From Colletotrichum lupini (taxonomy: Eukaryota; Ascomycota; Sordariomycetes; Glomerellales; Glomerellaceae): 64,000 bases of DNA. The notes beneath the pieces are model-generated. The model worked only from the letters and a program-made list of their open reading frames with translations, was not told the DNA's origin and did not search any database. The translations under genes were made by a program, and so were the position numbers. Each line of letters starts with the position of its first letter. The stretch's first letter is position 1. Shown piece after piece: positions 21,065-32,520 of the stretch. Location of the stretch: the NCBI RefSeq assembly GCF_023278565.1, contig NC_064679.1, forward strand, positions 992,001 through 1,056,000, read 5' to 3'.

Positions 21065-24000
21065 CGTTCTTTCCAATAGACCTACGGCCACCGTAAATTT
21101 TAGGCATTAATAGCGCGACTTTCTTATATATACAAATAAATATTATAATAAATCCTATATATTATTATAAGGAATTACTTATAACCGTAAGTAGTAGTAA
21201 TTACGTAAGGGCGGTTATACTACTTAGCGAAAGTAGGGTAGCTAGGGGGTATATCCTCCCTATTAATTTCTATTACTAATTAATTTCCCTTTCCTCTTAA
21301 CTAACCTAGTATTCCTTAAGTAAGGTAAGTAATCTACCTACGCCCTTATAATTACTTATTAGCGATTATATTTTGCCTTATTATACTTTATACCCTTTTC
21401 TACTTTATTTTTATTACTATTACCTAATTATATACGTAATTATAAGTATAATATTCGCGATTTGCTAATTAAAAATATTAATTAGGTATAATTAGGCAAT
21501 TTTATACGTAATTACTAATATAATTTTTACTAATTAGTAATTGTACTTCTTCTTAAGCTAATATATACGTAATTATAAGTATAATTACGTATATATACCT
21601 ATTTATAATTTAATTCTTTTTATTTACTTTTTTCTTTAGTATTAACTATTTACGTATATATATTAATAATTTCGTATAGGACACTCCCTTTTTTAATAAT
21701 CGCATATGCTATATAATATTTATAATAAGCGCTTAATATAGCGTTCCGGCCCGTATTAAGGATATATAGCTCTTAATAGTCCTTATATACTAACCTATAT
21801 AGTACCCTACCGACTTTATATCTTATAAAATAACCTCTTACTTCCTTATTAATACGTATACCTTTATATAATAGCTTCTTTATTATACGGATTCTTACGT
21901 TATTTATAAGCTCTTTATTTTCTTTTTTAAAGACTTTTTATTAGATCTATAACCTTAGTATTATATAAGTTAGTATATATTACCCTATATTATTTAATAT
22001 TATTATACTAACCCGTATAATCTAGCCCTAGCGTTAGATTAAGCTTAACCCTAAGATTACTAAGAATAACCGTTATATACCCCTAGATATTACTATAACT
22101 CGTACTTAAGCTACTAATACTATTTAAACGACTATATATAATAATACTAAAACTAGTACCGAGTTATGCGCCCGTTATAAAGCTAGTAAAAGTATTTTTA
22201 CTAATTACGTTACTTTTATAAATAAGGGCTACTCTAATTATAACTATATATTTATTATATATAAGTATACGCTCGTTACGCCTCCCGTTATTACTTATAT
22301 ATTACCCTATATTACTTTATATCTATTTATAATCTATTAACGGTTCGTATTAGCTCGTAATACGCTTACTAAGGTCGTTAAGCATAGTTATAATTATAAA
22401 GGCCGTAGTAAAGTCCGTATTAGCGCTCTACTTAAGTTTTTAAGTACTATCCCCGCTATATACCTCTATATAATAATAAAAGCCCTTAAATAAGTAGTTA
22501 AGTAGGTTAAAAATAATAAAGAGGGTATATATAATAGCGTATAGGATTATAAAGAGCGTTACTAACTTATATAAACTCCGAGTAAGGAGTAATTAATTTA
22601 ACATTCTTATACGGCATAGTATAGGAGTTTATATAAGTATATATTAAAATATAGTACGGTTAGGCTTAATACCTAGGTAATAAGGCCCCTATAGAGTCGT
22701 AAAGTACCTATTAGCTATAAGCTAAAATACACGCGCTTAGTTTAGCTTATAAAAAGCCGTAACTAATTATATAAAGGCTCCCCCTAAAGTTCAACGTTTT
22801 TAATAAAATTATAGAACTTTTATTTATTATATATTATTATTATATACTTTTCTATTCTTTTAACGTTATAAATCCCTATAAGCGTCTATATTTTTATATA
22901 TATACTTATAAAACCTTATAAATAAAAAGATACCCCTATATATTATTATAATTATATATAAATATTTACCCCTTACTTAAAATTTCTTTCTTAGTTTCTT
23001 ACTTTATATATTATTATTATTTTAAAATAGTACGACTGCTTATTAATTTTTCATTATATTAAATAATAATTATTATAAAGTTAGAGAGTAATTAGACTTA
23101 TAATATAATTATTATATATATCTTTATAGTTTCTAATACTAGAATTATAAAGCGAACTTTTAAACGTTAATTTATAAAATAGGACTTATAATAAGAAGAG
23201 CGTACGGTCTTTTCTAAGGATCTATTAATTCGTATTTAAGAATTATTCTTTTAATAATACTTAAATAATAAAAATATCCTTTTTTAACTCTAGTCTAAAG
23301 GATTTATAATTACGGCTATAGGATTATTAATACTTCGTTAATAGAATTAGCTTTAGTAATAATAAATACTAAAATAGCTCGTAATTATATAATAATAATT
23401 AAAAAAGTTCTTTTTTAATATACTAGAGGTTACTTGCCATACTAAAGGGTATAGTAAAGAGTATTTTTATATATAGGTTCGCTAATAAGCTTATATTATT
23501 AGCTAAAATAAACTATACTTTATATATTATAAAACCTTTCTATAACAAGTTTAAAATTAGTTAAGTAAAATAAGGTACCGTCGTAAAGGGTTTACGACTC
23601 CTAAACTAAATTATATTTAGTTTTTAAATACGTATAATAAGCTTTTATTATTTAGATTTAAGATCTATGCTAGTATTAATACTTATTCGCAGTTTATTAT
23701 ATAGTTCTATATAGGGGTTTTTACTTATACGTCCCGGAATATACTTATATAATATCTTATTATTATTTAATAACGGGGATTTATATTATTATAAGTTCGT
23801 TTAGACCGAGGAAAAGAAACCGTTCTTATGTTTAGTATTTATTACTACTTTTTATAACACCGTTTAATAACAAAAAGTCTAATTATATTCCGTAATTACT
23901 AAATCTTTAGCAAAAGTATCCATAACGTTAAGATTAAGAGTTAATAGAATCGTCTTTATTAAAATAAATTAGTATATTAGTAAATAAGTAATATATATCT

Positions 24001-25923
24001 TAATATATATAAATATACTTACGTTTATAAGAATACTTCTAACTACTTAAGTTCTAAGGGCTATTTTATATAAATATACTTTCTAACTAAATTACACTTC
24101 TATTTACGTATATACTACTAATTCGTTCTAATTTTATTAACTTTATATAAATTTAGAACTCTTATCGAATTCGTTATTAAAAAGGTCGCCCTTATATTAT
24201 TTCTAGTTAGCTATAGTAACTATACTATTAACTTACGTTACGAACCGTATAAGACTTTATATAGCTAATTAACTAAAACTAAGTTTAATAACTATTAAAC
24301 GCTATTTAGAATAGTAATAATCTAGATGCATATCTTCTTTAAGCTACTTTATAGATTTATACCTTAATTATTAAGGGCTCCCTAACTATATTAGCTAAAA
24401 GTACGAAGTTTAGTAAGGCTAATTATCCTTATTTTAAAGTATATTAATATCTTTATATTCGTTTAAAGTAGTATATATATAATAAGCTCTAACTAAAAGT
24501 TATTTTACTTAGTAAACTATAGGGCGGTATTATATAGGTTAAGTAGAGATTAAAAGACTTTAGAATTAATTTTAGAATATTAAATAGTTTCGTAATTACG
24601 AGTAATACTAAGGACGAAGAGGAATTATAAATATAATTATAGTTTATTTTAAACTATTTATTAATAAGAATGCTCGTTTCTATCTTTATAATATACTAAG
24701 TTATTTACTATTATAAACTTTATCTTCTTATTAAACTACTATAATCTCGTCTTTTTTATTATTTTTATCCTTTTTAACCTTTTTCTTAGCCTTTACCTCC
24801 TTCTTAACGATCTTCTTTTCTTACTTAACTAATAATTCCTCCTTAATCTTTATTATTAATTTAATATTAATACTTATTAAAAGCCGTGTTTTTAAAACAT
24901 TTCTATACGTCGTTTTACCTAAAGTTTTAGTTATAATTAGCTTTATACGACCTTTTCCCTTCTTTACTAACTAAGGTTTAATAATTAGCAACTTAATTCT
25001 AGTTTAAAAAATAATAAAAAGTTAGTAATTATTTTTTTTATATAAAATCGTAGTTTTAAAAAAGAATCTCTCTAAACTTATAGCTTCGTACGCTACTTTA
25101 TAATATTCTAAAATATCATAAGGATTCTTTATATTAATTAGAAATACTATCCACTCTATTAAAAAAATTTACTAATTTATTATAAAATATAAAATAATAA
25201 ATCGTATTATATCTTAATATAAAATAAACGTTAAGAAGCGATTAAACTAAACTTTCCTAATAAACTTCTTAATAACTTAAACGTTAATATAAGTCGTTAT
25301 TTAGAAACTATTAAGTTTGTTCTTAAAAAAGGATGCGTTATATAATATAATAAAGATATTAATTATTAATAATTACTTTAGCTCTTTTTTTATTTATTAA
25401 ATACTTCGTTCCCGCTCCTTTAAGCCTATAAAAAGAGATTTTATTAATATTAAGGTTTATATATTTATACGTTTTTATTATATAAAAAGGGTAGAGCTTA
25501 TATAAGTATTATTATTAATTAATCGTTTCGGAATAGCTTTACGAGGAGGTATCGTAAGGTTAATTAGTTCGGTAACGTCTTATATAAAAACTAGAAGTTA
25601 TTATAGATTTATATTATAATATTTATAAGCGAGCTATTAGTTTAATAACTTAAGTAAAAAGTGATTTTTATTTATAAGAGGGTAAAAAGTAGTAATTACT
25701 TCTATAATAAAGTTATAAAAAGAAGAAAAACTTTTACGTTAGAGTACGATATTATGCGATTTTATATACCGCTATATAGTCTAATATATTACGAAATTAA
25801 AGTATCTCTTAAGCTATAAATCTTTATAATCCCTATTTATAGGTTATTATACTAGTCTAAACCCTATCCTAAGTAGTGGGGTGACCGTAAAATACGATTT
25901 CTGCTTTAACATATGAAAAAAGT

Positions 25924-25956
25924 GTTTTGGCGGAGTGCCTCTTGTAGTCTGCCGTA
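25924..25956 (-). repeat. Right terminal inverted repeat
   Basis: Ends CTTGTAGTCTGCCGTA on the plus strand and is the inverse of 21032-21064 with one transition. Confidence 0.9.
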
Positions 25957-25961
25957 CTTAC
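25957..25961 (+). repeat. Right copy of 5-base target-site duplication (CTTAC)
   Basis: Identical to the pentamer outside the left inverted repeat at 21027-21031. Confidence 0.55.
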
Positions 25962-26544
25962 CATCGTTTTTCATGTTCTCCACTGGTCGAGGACCCAGAG
26001 TTGTGCTTCCAACCTCATGTGCAAACTCATATGAATAACGTGAGTTGAGCATGGTTTTTATGAATGAGTGAGGCGGTCACAAAACACCGCACATTTCCCT
26101 CCTGAAGCGCTCCTCAACGACGATTGGGATGACTCATGACGTGCACTAAGATACGGAGGACGGACAGAGGCAGAAAAATCCCCATTAAAGTCAGTTCTAG
26201 ATCATTTCTAGAAGCATCGTGACTAATTGGCAAATCCCCTTTTGATTGAGGATCCGGGAGAGTGCACCGAAATAGGCCTTGAAACTAACGACGTGTCTTC
26301 AGGTTGCAGTGCTAGACCCCAGTCAGGGGGCGGTTTGTCACCGTGAGACAAATTAGGGTGGCATGAGCGGCCCCTGCATCAATGCGATCTCCGGGCCAAT
26401 TTTGTTTACTTCACGTGATCCCCAGTGGGGGAATTTCCTCCCCCCTTTGGCCTTGGGAATTTCGTCGATTCCGAAAGAATTGAACACGACAACCTTGACT
26501 TTATCCTCCCAAAAGGAAGGGGTCAAGCAGTGCGGAAACACACC
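25962..26544. other. Promoter region of the disordered-protein gene
   Basis: Ordinary base composition resumes directly after the element. The reading frame of the next gene is open from about 26425 but without an ATG until 26545. Confidence 0.4.
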
Positions 26545-28557
26545 ATGTCGACGACTAAACATGAACGGAACAACGACGAGTGGAAGGGCCCGCGACGGCT
26601 TCCCTCCGTCAAGGAGAAGCTGTCGAGCTTCGTGCGCCGCGGCCGGGAAAAAGCAAAGAAGACAACACTGTCTGTCTTGGGCGAGTCACGACAGGAGCGG
26701 CCATCCCTGGACGAGAGCATGAAAGCTCTCCCGCGGGTCCAGGTGTCAGATTTCGGGACCTCGAGTCTTGAGATCGACCTGCAGTCTCTCGAGGCTTTCC
26801 GCATTGCGCCGTCGCAGCCCGCGAGGGGAGCAGAGCAAGCGAAGCAGGTCAAGAAGACTTCTTCGCGGACCTCGACAATGACGCCAATCGCCGACATGTT
26901 TGCCAGAAAGGCGACAGCAGCTGCACTCTCCACGGTCGACATGAGGACCCTCAACAAATCCTCGCCGTCATTACTCACCTCTGTCGCCAGCAGCAAGCCT
27001 GCCGAAGCACGTCGCCCTGGTCAAGCTCCCTCCATGTCTTCGAGGTCCACTGTTGTTGCTACTGCTGCTGCACCAAGCACTGCATCGAGCGTCATCATCA
27101 TCAACAACAACAGCTCGACCGGCCAGCCACAATCACACACCTCGAAACCCTGGCCACCACCAGAGACTCCCCGCACAGCTGCAGCACCCATTCGCACTCA
27201 GTTTTCCACGGCATCGACTACGACATCGAACCAAGCCAACAAGCTGCCGCTTCACGAACCGCCACGACGCGCCGCCTTCGTACCGGCCTACGTCCCGTCA
27301 CGGGCCGCCCCAATCGTCACGCCAGTTGGCCCTGTCATTAGGCCCCACCACCAAAATGCCGACACCGTTGCCAGACAGCAACGGCTGCAGCACAACACGG
27401 AAAAGCGCCACTCGAATCCCTCAGGAATGCCCTCGTCGTCAACGACGACCACGACCGCCCCTGCGCCGAACAAGCTTCTCCTCGCAGAAATCACCAACAC
27501 AGACCGGAGACGGTCTTGGCAACCGGCGCCGACATCGGTCCCATCAGCTGCGGGAACGCCAACATCGTCCGGCCCACCATCTGCATCCGCCCCGTGGCGA
27601 GGTCGCGATCTTGATGGCAGCAGCAGCAAGAGAGCATCATCCCGCATCGCCTCGGACCGCCTCGCCTGGATCCGCGAGCTGGAGGAGGGCAAGAAGAAGA
27701 AGTCGACAATCAATGGCGATCTTCCCGTTCTCAGGAACATGCAAGGCAGCGTGGCAGACAAGCTAGCCAAGTTTGAGCAGCAGAAGCAGCAGCAACAAAT
27801 GCAGCAGCAGATCCCCCTCACCCGGTCCAACTCGACCAGGAGCCGCATCTCGTCTGTCGCCGACACGACCTTCTCCTCGTACAACGGCCCGGCCACCGCC
27901 CGATCGTCTCTCGATACCTGCCGCACCTCCTCCGTTTTCTCGCACTACGATGACTCGTTCCGCGAGAAGATGGAGATTATCACGGGAGCTGCCAACAAGA
28001 CAGCCGACGAGGAGAATGAGGAGAAGCCTGCCTTGAACAAGGTCACGGCTACTTTTGTGCCGATCGAAAAGAAGGAGCCCATTGTGGCACCTGTCACCCA
28101 GGCTGCGGAAGACGAGAGCGCCGCAAAGACCGCTCCCGAGGATGTTGCGCCTGTCTCACCATCAGTGGAGAAGATTGAGCCCTCCTCGACCGATGCACCC
28201 ATCCCGGCAGATGTTCCTCTTCCGGAGGACGTTGAAGAGAAGGCCGGCCCGATCGAGGTCCCGACCATCTCTGTGTCATCAGAGACCGAGAAGATGGAGC
28301 CCACCACGAGCGAGGCTCCTCTTGCGGCGGATGTTCCTCTCCCGGAGGATGTGGAGGTCGAGGAGAAGCCCGCCCCCGAGGAAGTCCCGTCTGTCTCTGT
28401 GTCAGTGGAGAAGGCGGAGCCCATCGCGATTGATGCTGATCGTGCGACGGATGAAGCAGCAGAGGAGAAGCCCACTGTGGCCGAAGTCTCCACTGCCGTT
28501 GTGGCAGCCGGCGAGATGACCAAGCCTACCTGCGCCGATGGGCCTCAATCCGTTTGA
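26545..28557 (+). CDS. Large intrinsically disordered protein with C-terminal acidic repeats
   Basis: A single exon of 670 residues. The start is the ATG in CACCATGTCG, a good Kozak context, giving MSTTKHERNNDEWKGPRRLP. There is no globular domain. Residues 1-60 are basic (VKEKLSSFVRRGREKAKK). Residues 100-450 are rich in Ser, Thr, Ala and Pro with polar runs, including a short SVIIINNNSS segment. A Lys/Gln-rich stretch near 395-430 (LAWIRELEEGKKKKS, then KFEQQKQQQQMQQQ) could form a coiled coil. The last 150 residues hold about three degenerate units of roughly 40 residues built around ADVPLPEDVE and EEVPSVSVSVEKAEP. I recognise no family. It may be a cytoskeletal, septal or signalling scaffold, but that is a guess from composition. 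It lies about 0.6 kb from the RIP-saturated element yet shows no sign of mutation. Confidence 0.7.
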   Translation: MSTTKHERNNDEWKGPRRLPSVKEKLSSFVRRGREKAKKTTLSVLGESRQERPSLDESMKALPRVQVSDFGTSSLEIDLQSLEAFRIAPSQPARGAEQAKQVKKTSSRTSTMTPIADMFARKATAAALSTVDMRTLNKSSPSLLTSVASSKPAEARRPGQAPSMSSRSTVVATAAAPSTASSVIIINNNSSTGQPQSHTSKPWPPPETPRTAAAPIRTQFSTASTTTSNQANKLPLHEPPRRAAFVPAYVPSRAAPIVTPVGPVIRPHHQNADTVARQQRLQHNTEKRHSNPSGMPSSSTTTTTAPAPNKLLLAEITNTDRRRSWQPAPTSVPSAAGTPTSSGPPSASAPWRGRDLDGSSSKRASSRIASDRLAWIRELEEGKKKKSTINGDLPVLRNMQGSVADKLAKFEQQKQQQQMQQQIPLTRSNSTRSRISSVADTTFSSYNGPATARSSLDTCRTSSVFSHYDDSFREKMEIITGAANKTADEENEEKPALNKVTATFVPIEKKEPIVAPVTQAAEDESAAKTAPEDVAPVSPSVEKIEPSSTDAPIPADVPLPEDVEEKAGPIEVPTISVSSETEKMEPTTSEAPLAADVPLPEDVEVEEKPAPEEVPSVSVSVEKAEPIAIDADRATDEAAEEKPTVAEVSTAVVAAGEMTKPTCADGPQSV

Positions 28558-29742
28558 TTTTGGTCACTTATCTTAGTTGGACGACAGAGTGTGTCCGCAT
28601 TTTTGTTTTCTTGTTTTATTTTGCATCCGAAGAGATGTAGGCGCGCAGCGCACAGTTTGATACCAGTAGAGCTTTCTCTACTCTTTTGCATGATATTCCC
28701 CCCCACACCCCAAAGACAATTCGCTGAGACTAGATTCTCCAGCGCTGGGTTTTGTTAGGAGCGTTTCTATTCACCAGGCTTGGGAGTTTGCATTGTTTCT
28801 TGTGTACTAGCTGTAAGATGATAATGATAAGATGTCTATAACGATGGAAATTCAAATTGCCATGCACTTCGGCGATATTACCGAATGAAGCTACTTGAAG
28901 TCACGATGTGAGCTGAAGTGAGGGAACATAACTGATGTTATGCGTGTAGAGTCAGAATTCTGTATCCGTGTGCATTGATCATGTACTCATGAAGCTATCC
29001 TGGAGACATGTATTCCTGCGCGCGTGCATGTAACCGTTAGTTGCGTCTAACCGATGTCAACGACTTTTTACCCGCTTGGGTCTCAATCCGGTCGTGAACA
29101 TTCTTTAATATCACCATTGGCATTGATTATATGTTGTTACTTGCTGACTCGAAATTCCTGATAGATGGAGACAGCTGCGGGATCATCCGACCAATCACCT
29201 TACATATAGGCATACATCATTCACCATCCCTAGGATGATGCAACACAGGCTCCTAGAATGCGATCCCCCCCATTGAAACATGAGAAAACATCTAGATAAT
29301 CCCCTTGAGAGGAGCATATTCAACCGCCGGCCAGAGTATCATCTGCAACCTTGACATATTGTTCAACTGCCCTTCTACTGTCAAGATGGGGGCTGGCTTA
29401 TCAGCAAGCTCCGGTGACATTTCGCGACAAATTTCCCTTAAGTGCCCAGATAAGAAGGTGGGGGCGTTGCCGCGCTGATCGCAGTCGGCGCGTTCCGGAT
29501 TTTGCTTCCCCTCAACAACTCGGACCGGTCCGGCGGTCTCCATTTCCCCCGATGACCGGTCATTGCCCGCTTCACGCATTAGAAGTCAAACGGCGGCGGT
29601 CACCTTGTTCGTCTGATCGTGTTCGAGTTGTCTCACCCCATGGCTTTTGCTAGGTCTGCTACCTCTCAGGAGTTATCTTTTGCAAGTAATACTCAGTCAC
29701 AAGTTGTGTTCAACGCGAGCGTGCGAACATCAGTCGAGTACC
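28558..29742. other. Spacer: 3' flank of the disordered-protein gene and promoter of the MFS gene
   Basis: No supportable gene. TATT/ATGATA-rich 3' flank lies near 28600-28900. Confidence 0.45.
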
Positions 29743-31340
29743 ATGGAGGAACGTCGCGACGACGAACAGGGACTGGGAACAGATAAACAAACTGGACTCA
29801 ACCCCGTGATGCCTCATCGATCCTCGAACGATCACGCAAGCATCGAAGCTTTTTCCAGTGCCCCTCAGCACACACTTCAAACTCCAAAGACCGCATTGGA
29901 CACAAGTAAGTTTGAGCCAACTCATGCTCTCCGGTCTCGAAAGCCCTTTGAACGAGCTCTAATGAGACTCAGTAGACGATGAGCTCCACGACGACGAAAT
30001 CGAGTATCCCGACGGCGGGCTCCAGGCCTGGATGGTGGTGGTCGGCGCGTGGTGCGCCATGATCCCGCCGATGGGCATCATCAACACCATTTCCGTGCTC
30101 CAAGGCTGGCTGCTGCAAAACGAGCTCAAGGGCGTACCTGAAAGCAAAGCGGGATGGATCTTCTCTTGTTATGCGTTTTTCATCACGGCTTGCGGGGCAC
30201 AAATTGGTCGGTGTTCTCTGGAGTGCCGGTAACCCAACTGAGACTGACGATGGAGTCAATCACAGGACCAGTGTTTGACGCATTCGGCATCAGGGTGCTA
30301 CTCATCCCAGGCTCCATTGGCATGATTGCCTCAATGATCTTCCTCAGCTTGTCGACAGGTAAACCCCCTCACACCAGCATCGCACCGACAGCACCATGGT
30401 CCGCATCAGTGCTGACACAACGCCTACGTACCCAGAGTTCTACCAAATGCTGCTCTCCTTCGGCGTCTGCGGCGGCATCAGCGCCGCCTTCCTCTTCAAC
30501 CCGGCCCTCTCCGCCATAGGCCACTGGTTCAACGAGCGCCGCGCCTTCGCGACAGGCGTAGCCTGCACGGCCGGCGGCCTCGGCGGCATCGGCTTCTCCC
30601 TCATCATCCAGTACCTCGCGCCACGCATCGGCTTCCCCTGGGCCATGCGCATCATCGCCTTCATCTCGACGGGCAGCCTGGTCGTCACGAACCTCTTCCT
30701 CCGGAAACGCCTCCCGCCCAAACGCAAAGCCAAGGCCCTGATCGACTTTCGCCTTCTGCGCGACTCCAAGTTCGGCGTTACCGTGGTGGCCGTCTTCTTT
30801 GTCGAGTTTGCCGTCTTTATACCCTATTCGTACATATCGTCCTACGCTATTGAAAAGGGGCTCGGCCTGCAGAAGTCCTTCCTCCTCAACGTCCTGCTCA
30901 ACGCTGGCGCGATACCGGGCCGGATGTTACCGGGTTACATTGCCGACCGCGTGGGCGCCTTCAACACAATGTGCGTCACGTCCCTCTGCTGCGGCGTCTT
31001 GATTCTGGGTTTGTGGCTCGCCGCCGGCGACGTGGACGCCAAGATCATGTCCTTTACCACCCTATTTGGATTCTGGTCCGGGGCGGCCATCAGCTTGTCG
31101 CCGGTGTGTATCTCGCGCGTCTGCAAGATTGAGGACTATGGCAAGTCGACGGGCATGGCGTACTTCATTGCCAGCTTTGGTGCGCTGGTAGGTATTCCCT
31201 TGGCCGGGTTCCTGTTGAAGACGGGGACCGAGCTTTATCGGAACTTGATCATCTTCGCGGGGGCGGCGTACATGGTTGCATTTGTTGCATTCTGTGGTGC
31301 TAGGGGCATCGCGGGCGGGTGGAAACCAGCGTTGTTCTAG
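29743..31340 (+). CDS. MFS transporter, monocarboxylate-permease-like
   Basis: A plasma-membrane carrier of 463 residues in four exons: 29743-29905, 29976-30206, 30266-30358 and 30436-31340. All introns are short GT-AG introns in phase 1 (donors GTAAGT, GTCGGT and GTAAAC). The first 75 residues are a polar cytoplasmic tail. EYPDGGLQAWMVVVGAWCAM then opens TM1, a hallmark of the fungal monocarboxylate/MCH-type family. Further membrane segments include GIRVLLIPGSIGMIASMIFL and FYQMLLSFGVCGGISAAFLF. The inter-domain loop holds RKRLPPKRKAKALIDF, and the protein ends ARGIAGGWKPALF. Twelve TM segments are likely. Substrate is unknown; relatives carry monocarboxylates, riboflavin or secondary metabolites. 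A related gene lies at the right edge of the window. Third positions drift from C to G along the last exon. Confidence 0.88.
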
Positions 31341-32520
31341 AGGAATCGCAACTTGTGGATGAGCCCTAATAAGCGAAAGCTTAGCGGCGAAAAGTAGCAT
31401 CTGAGCAACTGGGTGATAGGAAAAGATGCCGAGCAAAGGGATCAGCAGGATTGATCGTGGCATTGATGGTTGCGATAATGTTCTCAGTAGCAGCAGCGTT
31501 ATCAGTAGTATTGAGATCATAAGTTGCCAGCTTAGTTACTTTACCCACTTGCCAGGGTACCGCAGCGAGATGGTGTCAACTGTCAAGACAGAATTCATGT
31601 TCATGTTTCTTATAATTCATTGTCGACTAATCATCATAATTATTGTGCCTAACTGGTCAAGCTGTTCAATCATTTCGGCTATGATGTAATCCACATCTTG
31701 TCATTCACAATTCTTCGTCGGCCGAAGTGCGGGAATGCCAGACTCCACTAGCCGGAGATGAGATTCCTTTCCGCCACTTCGCGCACCAAGCCTGCAATCT
31801 TGCAAGTGGGCTTTAACATGACTGATTTGATGGTATCCAAGACTGGTTACGGCATTCCCCTTGGCGAATAAGTCATTTCACTAGATAGCTCAATTCACTT
31901 TGACAACTTCTGTACCTCAACGAGCGGACAAGAGCGATAGTGAAGGAGCGTTAGTCAGACTGCGCATGTGGGCCGACGCTGTACTTCGCACCCTCCGTTT
32001 CCGCAGAACTACTATCCCGCAATTTGACTCATTGGAACGTAACAATTGCCGTTGGGATTCCTGCTTAGCCAGAAATGGCAATCACTGTCCGGTGGCTCTG
32101 CAATGCTGTAGCGGGAATAAACCCAACAAACTCGAGACTGACCTGGGATGGCATGCGTATAAGAGGTGTATGCATTAAATGGGCTCATGCTGTGTACTTC
32201 AAACTTTCACCACCACTAACATCCATTCATGATCACTCAGCTAGCGCTAAGCCATACCTCACACACTAGCACGGCTTATCACAAGTTGGAAGAGGAGGCG
32301 ATGGCTGCCTGATTATAATGGACAACTCTTAATATCCAATCAAACATCGCGTAGCCAACATCACCAAACGTCAACAACACAATGACCCTTCAGTGCCATT
32401 TTATATAAAAAGGAACCCGTCTGATAGATCGAGTTCACACTGGATAAGTCTATTGGCCAACCTAGAGAACTCCTCATCCTCCAATAAACAAATTTCAGTT
32501 TTCGAATCTTGTATCACGCC
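31341..32520. other. Spacer with the sirtuin promoter
   Basis: No supportable gene; contains 3' flank of the MFS gene and, at its right end, a TATA-like motif. Confidence 0.45.
32402..32409 (+). promoter_or_regulatory. TATA-like box of the sirtuin gene
   Basis: TATATAAA about 112 bases upstream of the sirtuin start codon. Confidence 0.45.

Larger units (their letters stand above)
21032..25956. mobile_element. 4.9 kb terminal-inverted-repeat element with RIP-saturated core
   Basis: It is bounded by 33-base inverted repeats differing at one base and flanked by CTTAC direct repeats, as left by cut-and-paste insertion. From about 21110 to 25880 the DNA is extremely A/T-rich. CpA and TpG are almost absent, TpA is everywhere and CpG is still fairly frequent, the pattern left by RIP acting at CpA. 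No frame of even 60 codons survives, so the transposase family cannot be read. The inverted repeats and the 30-45 bases next to them keep their CpA sites, so the RIP boundary is sharp and lies just inside the termini. This suggests that the multicopy part attacked by RIP was internal, or is a nested insertion. A 5-base duplication fits Transib or LTR elements, but the ends are not TG...CA. Confidence 0.8.

Noticed and set aside
20875..21096. 73-codon frame overlapping the left inverted repeat
   Set aside because: It runs into the transposon end and has no domain.
21032..25956. LTR retrotransposon as identity of the AT-rich block
   Set aside because: The ends are inverted, not direct, repeats and lack TG...CA termini, although a 5-base duplication would fit.
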